18,556 bases of DNA from an uncultured Blautia sp. (GCA_937900135.1 CALCDJ010000062.1:1-18556), one strand, 5' to 3'. Shown: positions 1-7,560, numbered from the stretch's first letter. Notes: generated from the sequence alone by a model not told the origin. Made by a program: numbers and translations.

Positions 1-47
1 TTCATAACGTTTTGTGCCTGAGCGAAGCGAAAGGAATGGATATAAAA

Positions 48-1418
48 ATGAAAAATCTCACATTAGAACATATTGCGCAGGCATGCCATGGTGTGTACTT
101 TGGAAATGCAGATGCCATGTACCAGGAGGTTACGTCCATTACCACAGACAGCCGCCAGGTAGAAGAAGGGGGACTTTTTGTCCCTATTGTGGGAGAACGG
201 GTGGATGCCCATAAGTTTATTCCAGATGTCATGGAAAAAGGCGCTCTTGCTACCTTGTCAGAGCAGACACTGGAAAATGTGGATTTTCCATATATTCTTG
301 TGGAATCCACACTTCAGGCTGTCAAGGAAATCGCGGAATATTATCTGGATCAGCTTCAGATTCCAGTGGTGGGAATTACAGGAAGTGTGGGAAAAACCAG
401 TACAAAAGAAGTGATCGCATCTGTATTAAAGGAAAAATACCGCACCCTGAAAACCCAGGGGAATTTTAATAATGAACTGGGACTTCCCCTCACCGTATTT
501 CGCCTTCGGGATGAGGATGAAATCGCAGTTCTGGAAATGGGAATCAGTGACTTCGGAGAAATGACCCGTCTTTCCAAAATTGCAAGACCAGATACCTGTG
601 TCATTACCAATATCGGTACCTGCCATCTGGAAAATCTGGGTGATCGGGACGGCGTCTTAAAGGCAAAAACAGAAATCTTCCGCTATCTGAAAGAAAAGGG
701 ACATATTGTTTTAAACGGGGATGACGATAAACTGTCTACTGTGAAGGAATATCAGGGAATCCAACCGATTTTCTTTGGCCTGGGTCAGAACAATCAAGTG
801 TACGCAGATGAGATCATAAGCGACGGTTTAAAAGGTTCTTCCTGCCGTATTCACTTAAATGGAACAGATTTTCCGGTATTTGTGCCTGTGCCGGGACGAC
901 ATATGATTGCCAATGCCGTTGCAGCCGCAGCAGTAGGACATATTTACGGTCTTACGAATCAGGAGATCAAACAGGGTATCGAAAGTCTGGAGACGATCAG
1001 CGGCAGATTTAAGATGATTGAAACAGAAAAATTTCTGATTGTAGATGACTGTTACAATGCAAATCCCATGTCCATGAAAGCATCCCTAAGTGTGCTGCAG
1101 GATGGAAAGGGCCGTCGCGTGGCTATTTTGGGAGATATGGGAGAATTGGGAGAAAACGAGGTCTCTCTTCACGAAGAGGTGGGGGTTCATGCAGGAATAT
1201 GTGACATAGAAGTATGCATTTGCGTGGGCAGCCTCTGTAAACATATGGCAGAGAAGGCGCAGGAGGAAAATCCGGCTCTTTCTGTGATCTATGAACCTGA
1301 TCGGGAAAGTCTGTTATCCCATCTGGAAAGCTATGTAAAAGAGGGAGATACGATTCTGGTGAAGGCTTCTCATTTTATGAAATTTGATGAAGTTGTCAAT
1401 GCCCTGCAGCAAATGTAA
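48..1418 (+). CDS. murF: UDP-N-acetylmuramoyl-tripeptide--D-alanyl-D-alanine ligase (MurF)
   Basis: MurF adds D-Ala-D-Ala to UDP-MurNAc-tripeptide using ATP, the last cytoplasmic step in making the peptidoglycan pentapeptide precursor. The 456 residues have the three-domain Mur ligase plan: an N-terminal UDP-binding domain with TTDSRQ, a central ATPase domain with the P-loop TGSVGKTST at residues 111-119, NFNNELGLPL and EMGISDFGEM, and a C-terminal domain with DDCYNANP, ILGDMGELG and VKASHFMKFDEV. In-frame ATGs lie at 36 and 48. I chose 48 because AAAGGA at 30-35 lies 12 bases upstream of it but touches the one at 36, and MKNLTLE is the usual start of clostridial homologues. The frame also stays open further upstream to the window edge region. 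Nothing upstream is visible, so its operon is unknown. Confidence 0.96.
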   Translation: MKNLTLEHIAQACHGVYFGNADAMYQEVTSITTDSRQVEEGGLFVPIVGERVDAHKFIPDVMEKGALATLSEQTLENVDFPYILVESTLQAVKEIAEYYLDQLQIPVVGITGSVGKTSTKEVIASVLKEKYRTLKTQGNFNNELGLPLTVFRLRDEDEIAVLEMGISDFGEMTRLSKIARPDTCVITNIGTCHLENLGDRDGVLKAKTEIFRYLKEKGHIVLNGDDDKLSTVKEYQGIQPIFFGLGQNNQVYADEIISDGLKGSSCRIHLNGTDFPVFVPVPGRHMIANAVAAAAVGHIYGLTNQEIKQGIESLETISGRFKMIETEKFLIVDDCYNANPMSMKASLSVLQDGKGRRVAILGDMGELGENEVSLHEEVGVHAGICDIEVCICVGSLCKHMAEKAQEENPALSVIYEPDRESLLSHLESYVKEGDTILVKASHFMKFDEVVNALQQM

Positions 1419-1472
1419 TTTTCTGAAGGAATTTGACGAACGATTTTTGTTCCCTGTTTCCCGGGACAGCGG

Positions 1473-1478
1473 TATAAT
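1473..1478 (+). promoter_or_regulatory. candidate -10 box before the 197-residue membrane protein
   Basis: A perfect TATAAT lies 28 bases before the ATG at 1506. No good -35 box is found at the ideal distance; the best nearby are TTCCCT at 1450-1455 and TTGTTC at 1447-1452 with longer spacing. The palindrome TCCCGGGA (1459-1466) sits in the spacer, so an activator or repressor may act here. Medium-low confidence. Confidence 0.45.
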
Positions 1479-1505
1479 ACCTTTATCATGTTGAAGGAGG
1501 GTATT

Positions 1506-2099
1506 ATGCTGGAACAAGTTATGAACCTGCACATTTTGCTCTACTGCATGGCAGCCCTTGGGGCGGTGGGAGCAATCGGAATGCTAGCTGTGCACCTTAC
1601 CTACAGAAGAATGATCAAAAATACAGGGGATATGATAAACCTGAAGGAAAAATGGCTGGGATTATGGAAGACACGGGATAAGCTGCTGCACAGAATGAAT
1701 CAGATGGTGTGGTATCCGGCTCTTTTCTGTACCTGTATGCTGGGAATCGCTTTGTTCCTTGGCAGCAGGCTTCCGGATTTTAAGGGACTTCCCCTTTCTT
1801 ATCTGTATCTGGGAACGGCAGTCCCCATTGCACTGTTGCTTTTGAGACAGGCGCTGGACACCACCTACAAGGACGATCTGATTATGGGTTCCCTTGCAGA
1901 TTATGTGGAAAAAGCATGTGTATGGTCTCAGGAAATTCCAGACAAAAAAAGAACGGATCCTCTTTTTCAGGAGAAAATGGTGGAACAGATTACAGCCAGC
2001 ATCCGCCAGACGGCTGCTACAGGCAGTCATTTCAGCAAAATGCTCACTCCGGAGGAAGAAGAAATTATGAGAGAAATCATCCGGGAGTTCATGAATTAA
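1506..2099 (+). CDS. conserved membrane protein of unknown function
   Basis: I do not recognise this 197-residue protein. It has three clear hydrophobic segments in its first half: about residues 8-33, 66-86 and 97-120. A polar, charged C-terminal half of about 75 residues follows, rich in Glu and Lys and ending in an acidic helix-like stretch (TPEEEEIMREIIREF). This suggests an integral membrane protein with a cytoplasmic tail; no catalytic motif is visible. An in-frame ATG at 1488 is possible, but the strong ribosome site AAGGAGGG at 1494-1501 lies between the two ATGs and fits the one at 1506. It appears monocistronic, with a TATAAT upstream and a hairpin terminator 4 bases after the stop codon. 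Confidence 0.8.
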   Translation: MLEQVMNLHILLYCMAALGAVGAIGMLAVHLTYRRMIKNTGDMINLKEKWLGLWKTRDKLLHRMNQMVWYPALFCTCMLGIALFLGSRLPDFKGLPLSYLYLGTAVPIALLLLRQALDTTYKDDLIMGSLADYVEKACVWSQEIPDKKRTDPLFQEKMVEQITASIRQTAATGSHFSKMLTPEEEEIMREIIREFMN

Positions 2100-2103
2100 A
2101 GGG

Positions 2104-2141
2104 AAAGAAAGTGGAAGTTTTGTGGCTTCCACTTTCTTTTT
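2104..2141 (+). terminator. rho-independent terminator after the membrane protein
   Basis: The stem AAAGAAAGTGGAAG (2104-2117) pairs with CTTCCACTTTCTTT (2126-2139) around an 8-base loop and ends in a T-run. It ends the upstream gene before pgi. Confidence 0.88.
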
Positions 2142-2162
2142 GCAGGATTCGCAGGGAATGAC

Positions 2163-2191
2163 TTGTAGAATAAGGATATTTTTGGTATACT
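2163..2191 (+). promoter_or_regulatory. pgi promoter (sigma-A type)
   Basis: TTGTAG (2163-2168), a 17-base spacer and TATACT (2186-2191), about 35 bases before the pgi ATG. It lies just after a terminator, so pgi is probably transcribed on its own. Confidence 0.65.
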
Positions 2192-2226
2192 TGCTTTATA
2201 TGAATTATAAAAAAGGAGAGAGAGCC

Positions 2227-3573
2227 ATGAGCAAAGTTACATTTGATTATTCAAAGGCAGGCTGCTTTGTTGCAGAACACGAAGTAGAATCTATGAAGGT
2301 TCTGGCAGAAGCCGCAAAAGAAACACTGGTTTCCAAAACAGGTGCAGGAAATGATTTCCTTGGCTGGATTGATCTTCCAGTAGATTATGATAAGGAAGAA
2401 TTCTCACGGATCAAGGCGGCAGCGAAGAAGATTCAGGAAGATTCCGAAGTACTGCTTGTAATTGGAATTGGAGGCTCCTACCTTGGTGCAAGAGCAGCAA
2501 TTGAATTTTTAAGACATGGTTTTTATAATAATGTTTCCAAAGAAATCCGTAAAACACCGGAAATTTACTTTGTAGGAAACAGCATCAGCAGCAGCTACAT
2601 CAAAGGCCTGATTGATGTGATCGGAGACAGAGATTTCTCCATTAATATGATCTCCAAATCCGGTACCACCACAGAGCCAGCCATTGCATTCCGCGTATTT
2701 AAAGAAATGCTGGAGAAAAAATATGGCAAGGAAGAAGCTGCCAAGAGAATTTACGCAACTACAGACAAGGCAAGAGGCGCTTTAAAGAAGGTTGCAGATG
2801 AGGAAGGATACGAAGAATTTGTTGTACCGGATGATGTAGGCGGACGTTTCTCCGTATTAACAGCGGTTGGTCTTCTTCCAATTGCAGTCAGCGGCGCAGA
2901 TATTGACAAGTTAATGGAAGGTGCTGCTTCCGGACGTGACATTGCATTAAACAACAAGTTTGAAGACAATGATGCCATGAAATACGCAGCAATCCGTAAT
3001 ATCCTGTTAAGAAAAGGAAAAACGGTGGAAATCCTTGCAAACTATGAGCCAAGCCTTCATTACATGAATGAATGGTGGAAACAGCTCTACGGTGAGAGCG
3101 AAGGCAAGGATCAGAAGGGTATTTTCCCTGCAGCAGTAGACCTGACCACAGATCTGCACTCCATGGGACAGTTTATCCAGGATGGAAACAGAATCATGTT
3201 TGAAACGGTTATGAATGTGGAAAAATCCGGTGCAGAGCTTGTAATCGGTGAAGAAGCCGTAGATCTTGACGGATTAAACTATCTGGCAGGAAAGACCGTG
3301 GATTTTGTAAATAAGAGCGCTATGAACGGAACAATTCTCGCTCATACAGATGGACAGGTTCCTAATCTGAGAGTGGATATTCCGGAACAGAATGAGTTTT
3401 ATCTGGGACAGCTGTTCTATTTCTTCGAGTTTGCATGTGGTGTAAGCGGCTACCTTCTTGGTGTAAATCCGTTTAATCAGCCAGGTGTAGAAAGCTATAA
3501 GAAGAATATGTTTGCTCTTCTTGGAAAACCAGGTTTTGAAAAAGAAAGAGAAGAATTATTGAAGAGATTATAA
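2227..3573 (+). CDS. pgi: glucose-6-phosphate isomerase
   Basis: This cytoplasmic enzyme interconverts glucose 6-phosphate and fructose 6-phosphate at the entry of glycolysis. At 448 residues it has the short bacterial length typical of Firmicutes. Visible marks are IGIGGSYLGARA (sugar-phosphate site), SKSGTTTEPAIAF (phosphate-binding SIS motif), the PGI signature DVGGRFSVLTAVG (GGRFSV at 205-210), and YGESEG with the likely catalytic Glu at 290. The late motifs DLHSMGQ and NPFNQPGVESYK are also present. The start at 2227 follows the site AAAGGAGAG. The frame is open further upstream, but that part overlaps the preceding terminator and the promoter and is not family-like. It has its own promoter and a terminator immediately downstream. 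Confidence 0.97.
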   Translation: MSKVTFDYSKAGCFVAEHEVESMKVLAEAAKETLVSKTGAGNDFLGWIDLPVDYDKEEFSRIKAAAKKIQEDSEVLLVIGIGGSYLGARAAIEFLRHGFYNNVSKEIRKTPEIYFVGNSISSSYIKGLIDVIGDRDFSINMISKSGTTTEPAIAFRVFKEMLEKKYGKEEAAKRIYATTDKARGALKKVADEEGYEEFVVPDDVGGRFSVLTAVGLLPIAVSGADIDKLMEGAASGRDIALNNKFEDNDAMKYAAIRNILLRKGKTVEILANYEPSLHYMNEWWKQLYGESEGKDQKGIFPAAVDLTTDLHSMGQFIQDGNRIMFETVMNVEKSGAELVIGEEAVDLDGLNYLAGKTVDFVNKSAMNGTILAHTDGQVPNLRVDIPEQNEFYLGQLFYFFEFACGVSGYLLGVNPFNQPGVESYKKNMFALLGKPGFEKEREELLKRL

Positions 3574-3584
3574 AAAGAAACAAC

Positions 3585-3618
3585 AAGAAAGCAGTCGGAA
3601 TGTACCGACTGCTTTCTT
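3585..3618. terminator. bidirectional terminator between converging genes
   Basis: A perfect 14-bp inverted repeat, AAGAAAGCAGTCGG (3585-3598) and CCGACTGCTTTCTT (3605-3618), with a 6-base loop. Read leftward it is followed by a T-rich tail (complement of 3570-3584), and read rightward by a weaker one. It ends pgi and the minus-strand gene, whose stop codon (3617-3619) overlaps the stem. Confidence 0.88.
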
Positions 3619-3883
3619 AATCTTCCTCGATGACCTGAATCTCCAGGTAATCGAAATCGATGGATTCCATAAAATTGTCCTGGTAAAATCTTCCCTTATC
3701 GTGGCGTTTAAAATCAGAGATTGTGGAATCCAGCCATATGGGAATCCCAAGATCCAGCTCATAACAGATTTTTTCCAGACCCTGGAAAATCTTGTGTGTT
3801 CTGGTATCTTCCCGATCATCACAGACAACGGTATCCCGAAGCAAATGATTGTCTTTCCATATTTTTCCCCATAAACGAAACAT
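3617..3883 (-). CDS. small conserved protein of unknown function
   Basis: An 88-residue soluble protein without a signal peptide or membrane segment. It is rich in charged residues (CDDREDTRTHK, DSTISDFKRHDKGRF) and ends in an acidic tail (QVIEED). Homologues with nearly this sequence occur in many Lachnospiraceae as unnamed proteins, as far as I recall; no function is known to me. The ATG at 3883 (minus strand) has a perfect AGGAGG site 5 bases upstream and its own promoter. A longer in-frame start at 3964 would place coding sequence over that promoter and is rejected. It is transcribed divergently from the hydratase and converges on pgi. Confidence 0.82.
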   Translation of the reverse strand: MFRLWGKIWKDNHLLRDTVVCDDREDTRTHKIFQGLEKICYELDLGIPIWLDSTISDFKRHDKGRFYQDNFMESIDFDYLEIQVIEED

Positions 3884-3919
3884 AAAAACCTCCTGTAAAA
3901 GTCCAAAATAATATTTTTC

Positions 3920-3948
3920 AGTATAGCGGATTTTTTCCCGGAAGTAAA
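3920..3948 (-). promoter_or_regulatory. promoter of the small minus-strand gene
   Basis: On the minus strand: -35 TTTACT (3943-3948), 17-base spacer, -10 TATACT (3920-3925), followed by the AGGAGG site and the ATG at 3883. Confidence 0.7.
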
Positions 3949-3963
3949 GAAAGCAAAAATTCA

Positions 3964-3992
3964 TTGATTATTTTTTTGAAATAAACTATAAT
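3964..3992 (+). promoter_or_regulatory. promoter of the aconitase-family hydratase gene
   Basis: TTGATT (3964-3969), 17-base spacer, perfect TATAAT (3987-3992), 37 bases before the ATG. Its -35 box is only 15 bases from the -35 box of the divergent promoter, so one regulator bound between them could affect both. Confidence 0.78.
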
Positions 3993-4029
3993 AAACTACA
4001 AAAAATCGCCTGGAAATGGAGGAGAACAC

Positions 4030-6288
4030 ATGAAATTATACGATGGCGGTGTATATCTGGTAAATGGCCGTGAAATTGTGGAAGAAACGAAGGCTTCTTT
4101 GCCGGTATCCAAAGAAACAGCAGCCAAAAACACCATAGCTTATGGAATTCTGGAATCACATAATACTTCCGGAAATATGGAAAAGCTTCAGATTAAATTT
4201 GATAAATTGACTTCTCACGATATTACATTCGTAGGAATTATTCAGACAGCCCGCGCATCCGGCCTGGAAAAATTCCCGGTTCCCTATGTGCTGACCAACT
4301 GTCATAACTCTCTTTGTGCAGTAGGTGGAACCATTAACGAGGATGACCACATGTTTGGTCTGACCTGCGCTAAGAAATACGGCGGTGTCTACGTTCCTCC
4401 TCATCAGGCAGTGATTCATCAATTTGCCCGTGAGATGCTGGCAGGCGGCGGAAAAATGATCCTTGGTTCTGACAGTCACACTCGATACGGCGCTCTTGGA
4501 ACCATGGCAATGGGAGAAGGGGGTCCGGAACTTGTAAAACAGCTTCTTTCCCAGACCTATGATATTAATATGCCTGGTGTTGTGGCGATTTACCTGAAGG
4601 GAACCCCTCGTCCGGGAGTTGGCCCTCAGGACGTTGCTCTGGCGATCATTGGAAAAGTATTTGCCAATGGTTATGTGAAGAACAAGGTAATGGAATTTGT
4701 AGGACCAGGTGTGGCGAATTTAAGCGCTGATTTCCGAATCGGTGTGGATGTTATGACAACGGAGACTACCTGTCTTTCTTCTATCTGGCAGACCGACGAA
4801 ACCATTGAGGAATTCTATGAAATCCATGGCAGAAGTGAAGAATATAAGGAGTTAAAGCCAGGAGAAGTGGCATACTATGACGGCTGTGTGGAAATTGATC
4901 TGGAAGAGATCAAACCGATGATCGCTATGCCTTTCCATCCAAGCAATACTTATACCATCGACGAACTGAATGCAAATCTGGATGATATTCTGGCAGACGT
5001 AGAGAAAAAGGCTCAGGTGAGTCTGGACGGAAAGATTCCCTTTACTTTAAGGGATAAAATCGTAAATGGAAAACTTTATGTGGATCAGGGAATCATTGCC
5101 GGATGTGCCGGCGGTGGTTTTGAAAACATCTGTGCAGCAGCGGATATTTTAAAAGGCGCAAGTATTGGCGCAGATGCCTTTACTTTAAGTGTATATCCGG
5201 CAAGTACGCCGATTTATATGGAACTGGCGAAAAACGGTGTTCTGGCAGAACTTCTCGCAACAGGAGCAGTTGTGAAGACAGCGTTCTGCGGTCCCTGCTT
5301 TGGCGCCGGAGATACGCCGGCAAATAATGCCTTCAGTATTCGTCATACAACCAGAAACTTCCCGAACCGTGAAGGTTCTAAGATTCAGAACGGACAGATT
5401 TCTTCCGTGGCTCTTATGGATGCCCGTTCCATTGCGGCAACTGCAGCAAACAAGGGCTTCCTGACTTCTGCAGAGGAATATACCGGAACCTATACGAATC
5501 AGAAATATTTCTTTGATAAGACTATTTACAATAACCGTGTATTTGACAGTAAGGGTGTGGCAGATCCCTCTGTGGAGATTCAGTTTGGCCCGAATATCAA
5601 AGACTGGCCGAAGATGGCTCCCCTTGCTGAGAATTTGGTTCTGAAAGTGGTTTCTGAGATTCATGATCCGGTAACTACAACAGATGAGCTGATTCCATCA
5701 GGAGAAACCTCTTCCTATCGTTCCAATCCTCTGGGACTTGCCGAGTTTACTCTTTCCAGAAAGGACCCAGCATATGTGGGTCGTGCCAAGGAAGTGCAGA
5801 AAGCACAGCAGGCTATTCAGGAAGGAAATTGTCCTCTGGAAGCTTTGCCGGAACTTGTACCGGTGATGGATACAATACATACCGTTTTCCCAGGAGCAGG
5901 AGAAGGAAACCTGGGAATAGGAAGTACCATTTTTGCAGTAAAACCAGGAGATGGTTCTGCCCGTGAGCAGGCAGCATCCTGCCAGAAGGTACTGGGCGGC
6001 TGGGCCAATATTGCCAATGAATATGCAACCAAGAGATATCGTTCCAATCTGATCAACTGGGGAATGCTTCCCTTCCTGATTCCATCTAGAGAGCTTCCTT
6101 TTGCCAATGGAGATTACCTGTTCTTCCCGGAAATCCGAAAAGCAGTGGAAGAAAAGGCAGAAACAATCATCGGTTATGTGGTGAAAGAAGGTAAGCTGGA
6201 TCCATTCCAGGTAACACTTGGAGAACTTACAGATGATGAAAGAGAAATCATCTTAAAAGGCTGCCTGATCAATTACAACAGAAAATAA
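4030..6288 (+). CDS. aconitase-family hydratase (YbhJ-like)
   Basis: A 752-residue [4Fe-4S] hydro-lyase of the aconitase superfamily. Its length and sequence match E. coli YbhJ, a putative hydratase (753 residues) whose substrate is not established; long stretches such as PYVLTNCHNSLCAVGGTIN and VKNKVMEFVGPG seem shared. Visible features are GSDSHTRYG at 146-154, the three cluster cysteines C359 (CAGGGFEN), C420 and C423 (FCGPCFGAGDTP), and an arginine-rich substrate motif RHTTRNFPNREGS from residue 438. The cysteine spacing is the same as in true aconitases, and a C-terminal swivel-like domain follows from about residue 540. The ATG follows a TGGAGGAG site. It forms a single-gene unit with its own promoter and terminator. 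It may be a real aconitase or act on another hydroxy acid; citrate-cycle neighbours are absent here. Confidence 0.93.
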   Translation: MKLYDGGVYLVNGREIVEETKASLPVSKETAAKNTIAYGILESHNTSGNMEKLQIKFDKLTSHDITFVGIIQTARASGLEKFPVPYVLTNCHNSLCAVGGTINEDDHMFGLTCAKKYGGVYVPPHQAVIHQFAREMLAGGGKMILGSDSHTRYGALGTMAMGEGGPELVKQLLSQTYDINMPGVVAIYLKGTPRPGVGPQDVALAIIGKVFANGYVKNKVMEFVGPGVANLSADFRIGVDVMTTETTCLSSIWQTDETIEEFYEIHGRSEEYKELKPGEVAYYDGCVEIDLEEIKPMIAMPFHPSNTYTIDELNANLDDILADVEKKAQVSLDGKIPFTLRDKIVNGKLYVDQGIIAGCAGGGFENICAAADILKGASIGADAFTLSVYPASTPIYMELAKNGVLAELLATGAVVKTAFCGPCFGAGDTPANNAFSIRHTTRNFPNREGSKIQNGQISSVALMDARSIAATAANKGFLTSAEEYTGTYTNQKYFFDKTIYNNRVFDSKGVADPSVEIQFGPNIKDWPKMAPLAENLVLKVVSEIHDPVTTTDELIPSGETSSYRSNPLGLAEFTLSRKDPAYVGRAKEVQKAQQAIQEGNCPLEALPELVPVMDTIHTVFPGAGEGNLGIGSTIFAVKPGDGSAREQAASCQKVLGGWANIANEYATKRYRSNLINWGMLPFLIPSRELPFANGDYLFFPEIRKAVEEKAETIIGYVVKEGKLDPFQVTLGELTDDEREIILKGCLINYNRK

Positions 6289-6324
6289 AAAGTTCCTTTC
6301 CCGGCAGAGGGAAGGACAGATATG

Positions 6325-6378
6325 GAAACCGTTGCCAGTAGATTTGCTGTATCTGGCAGCGGTTTTCTGTTTATTTAT
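6325..6378 (+). terminator. rho-independent terminator after the hydratase gene
   Basis: GAAACCGTTGCCAG (6325-6338) pairs with CTGGCAGCGGTTTTC (6353-6367) around a 14-base loop, followed by a T-rich tail. A smaller hairpin (about 6290-6316) lies just before it. Confidence 0.88.
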
Positions 6379-6434
6379 TATTATATAAATTAACAGAAAA
6401 TAAAGAAAAATTAGAATAAATAACAGTTTAAAAA

Positions 6435-6465
6435 CAAATAAATGAGGACAAAAATAATTTATTTG
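6435..6465. repeat. 9-bp inverted repeat upstream of the ncRNA promoter
   Basis: CAAATAAAT (6435-6443) and ATTTATTTG (6457-6465) are perfect inverted arms separated by 13 bases. They end 20 bases before the TTGACA box at 6486. This could be an operator or an UP-like AT element. The very AT-rich context lowers confidence. Confidence 0.4.
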
Positions 6466-6485
6466 CAAAATAATGTAGAAAAGTG

Positions 6486-6514
6486 TTGACAAATATGAAA
6501 CGGGGTGGTATTAT
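6486..6514 (+). promoter_or_regulatory. near-consensus sigma-A promoter opening the gene-free region
   Basis: Perfect -35 TTGACA (6486-6491), ideal 17-base spacer, -10 TATTAT (6509-6514), which overlaps a TATAAT at 6512-6517. It is among the best promoters in the window, yet no protein gene follows for 1.1 kb. Expected transcript start is near 6521. Confidence 0.8.
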
Positions 6515-7214
6515 AATCACATCAAAAGAAAACGAAAGAAACTCATTCAATTCATAGTATAAATGTTACAATGAAAAGGATGAAATAAAGAAGAAAGGGC
6601 AAGGTGAATCCATTGGGAACATAACAGAACATCATCAATATGAGATAGTGATAGGAATCGCATTTCCTGCAAGAAAGACCTGATACATAAAAATAGAAGC
6701 AATTATCATTCCTCAGATTTCGGATTCAAGTAGAAACAGAAAGGATGTCATCGTATCCAAGGTATATAGAGCTGATTCCTCATATTGAATAACTATCACG
6801 AACCTGATACAAGAATTTTTATCCATGTGTAAAGAAACATTGATAAAAAGAATATAACTTCCTATCTCAGAATTTCGTCAGGAAGAAGAGTTCCAGAGAA
6901 GTTTGAGGACAGATTAGGAAGATATTTTGAAATCCATATAAGAAATTTTAGTGTATGAATTGAAGTCTTGCATCAGAAGAATATCTTCTTACAAAAGATA
7001 TTAAGAAAAAGAAATAAACAAAGAACTTATTTCATCCAATGTCGATCATAATGAGAAGAATAAACATCAATTACCGTCAATAATTGAAAATTATCTCTTC
7101 AAAACAAAAAGACATTTTTCCTCATAGGCAGTTTTAAATTTACAAAGTGAAATTTAGATTTGTTTATATATCCTGATGAATAAGTATATCCGTTATTTCT
7201 TTATAAATGAGAAG

Positions 7215-7241
7215 GAATTATAATCCGTGAAATTATAATTC
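7215..7241 (+). repeat. perfect 10-bp hairpin inside the ncRNA candidate
   Basis: GAATTATAAT (7215-7224), loop CCGTGAA (7225-7231), ATTATAATTC (7232-7241). Both arms also read as tandem copies 15 bases apart because the core is itself nearly palindromic. Confidence 0.7.
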
Positions 7242-7262
7242 AAATTCTATAAACTTTCTAAG

Positions 7263-7293
7263 TAAACCGAATGATAAAAAATCATATCGTTTA
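7263..7293 (+). repeat. 12-bp bulged hairpin inside the ncRNA candidate
   Basis: ATGAT (7271-7275) and ATCAT (7281-7285) close an AAAAA loop. The stem continues with CGA/TCG and TAAA/TTTA past single bulges at 7267 and 7286. Two bulged extensions in register argue for a real RNA helix more than a chance repeat. Confidence 0.6.
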
Positions 7294-7509
7294 TGAGCAG
7301 GAAAGAACAAAAGATATGTATATATAAAATACAAAATAGAAAAATTGAATAGAGAGAAACTTCAACATTAATAAGGATGAAATTTCAATTAACTTAAAAG
7401 ATAAAACCTGAGTTAGTTAAGAAAGGAAAATCCAGATTAAAAAACAAGTAACTCGATAAAGTATAAAAAAGAACAAGAAGAGGAAAAAAATTGAATAACG
7501 AAGAATTTT

Positions 7510-7560
7510 AAGACGGTCATCATTTTTGAAAATAAGTAAAAAATGATGGCCGTCTTCCTG
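7510..7560 (+). terminator. 18-bp terminator-like stem ending the gene-free region
   Basis: AAGACGG plus CATCATTTTT (7510-7527) pairs with AAAAATGATG plus CCGTCTT (7539-7556) with one G-T pair and an 11-base loop. The following bases are only moderately T-rich (TTCCTG), so termination could be imperfect. It may also work leftward or protect the 3' end. Confidence 0.65.

Larger units (their letters stand above)
6521..7557 (+). ncRNA. candidate long non-coding RNA, about 1 kb
   Basis: From the promoter at 6486 to the terminal stem at 7510-7556, no frame of 60 codons exists on either strand (6493-7587), and no ATG, GTG or TTG with a good ribosome site opens more than a very short peptide. The sequence is very AT-rich (for example 12 G+C in 7321-7380) and visibly purine-rich on the plus strand. 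Hairpins include 6980-7002 (8-bp stem), 7215-7241 (perfect 10-bp stem, 7-base loop), 7263-7293 (12 pairs with two bulges) and the pairing 7410-7415 with 7449-7454. The preceding gene has its own terminator and the next has its own promoter, so this is an independent unit. It is not a match to tmRNA, RNase P, 6S, SRP or the OLE, GOLLD or ROOL motifs that I can recall. A decayed gene is the main alternative. Confidence 0.5.

Noticed and set aside
1662..2132. 156-codon open frame on the minus strand
   Set aside because: It runs opposite the membrane protein gene and through its terminator, with no ribosome site or family resemblance.
6571..6588. Tiny open frame (MKRMK) and other very short frames in the gene-free region
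   Set aside because: They are shorter than 25 codons, lack properly spaced ribosome sites, and are as expected by chance in AT-rich DNA.
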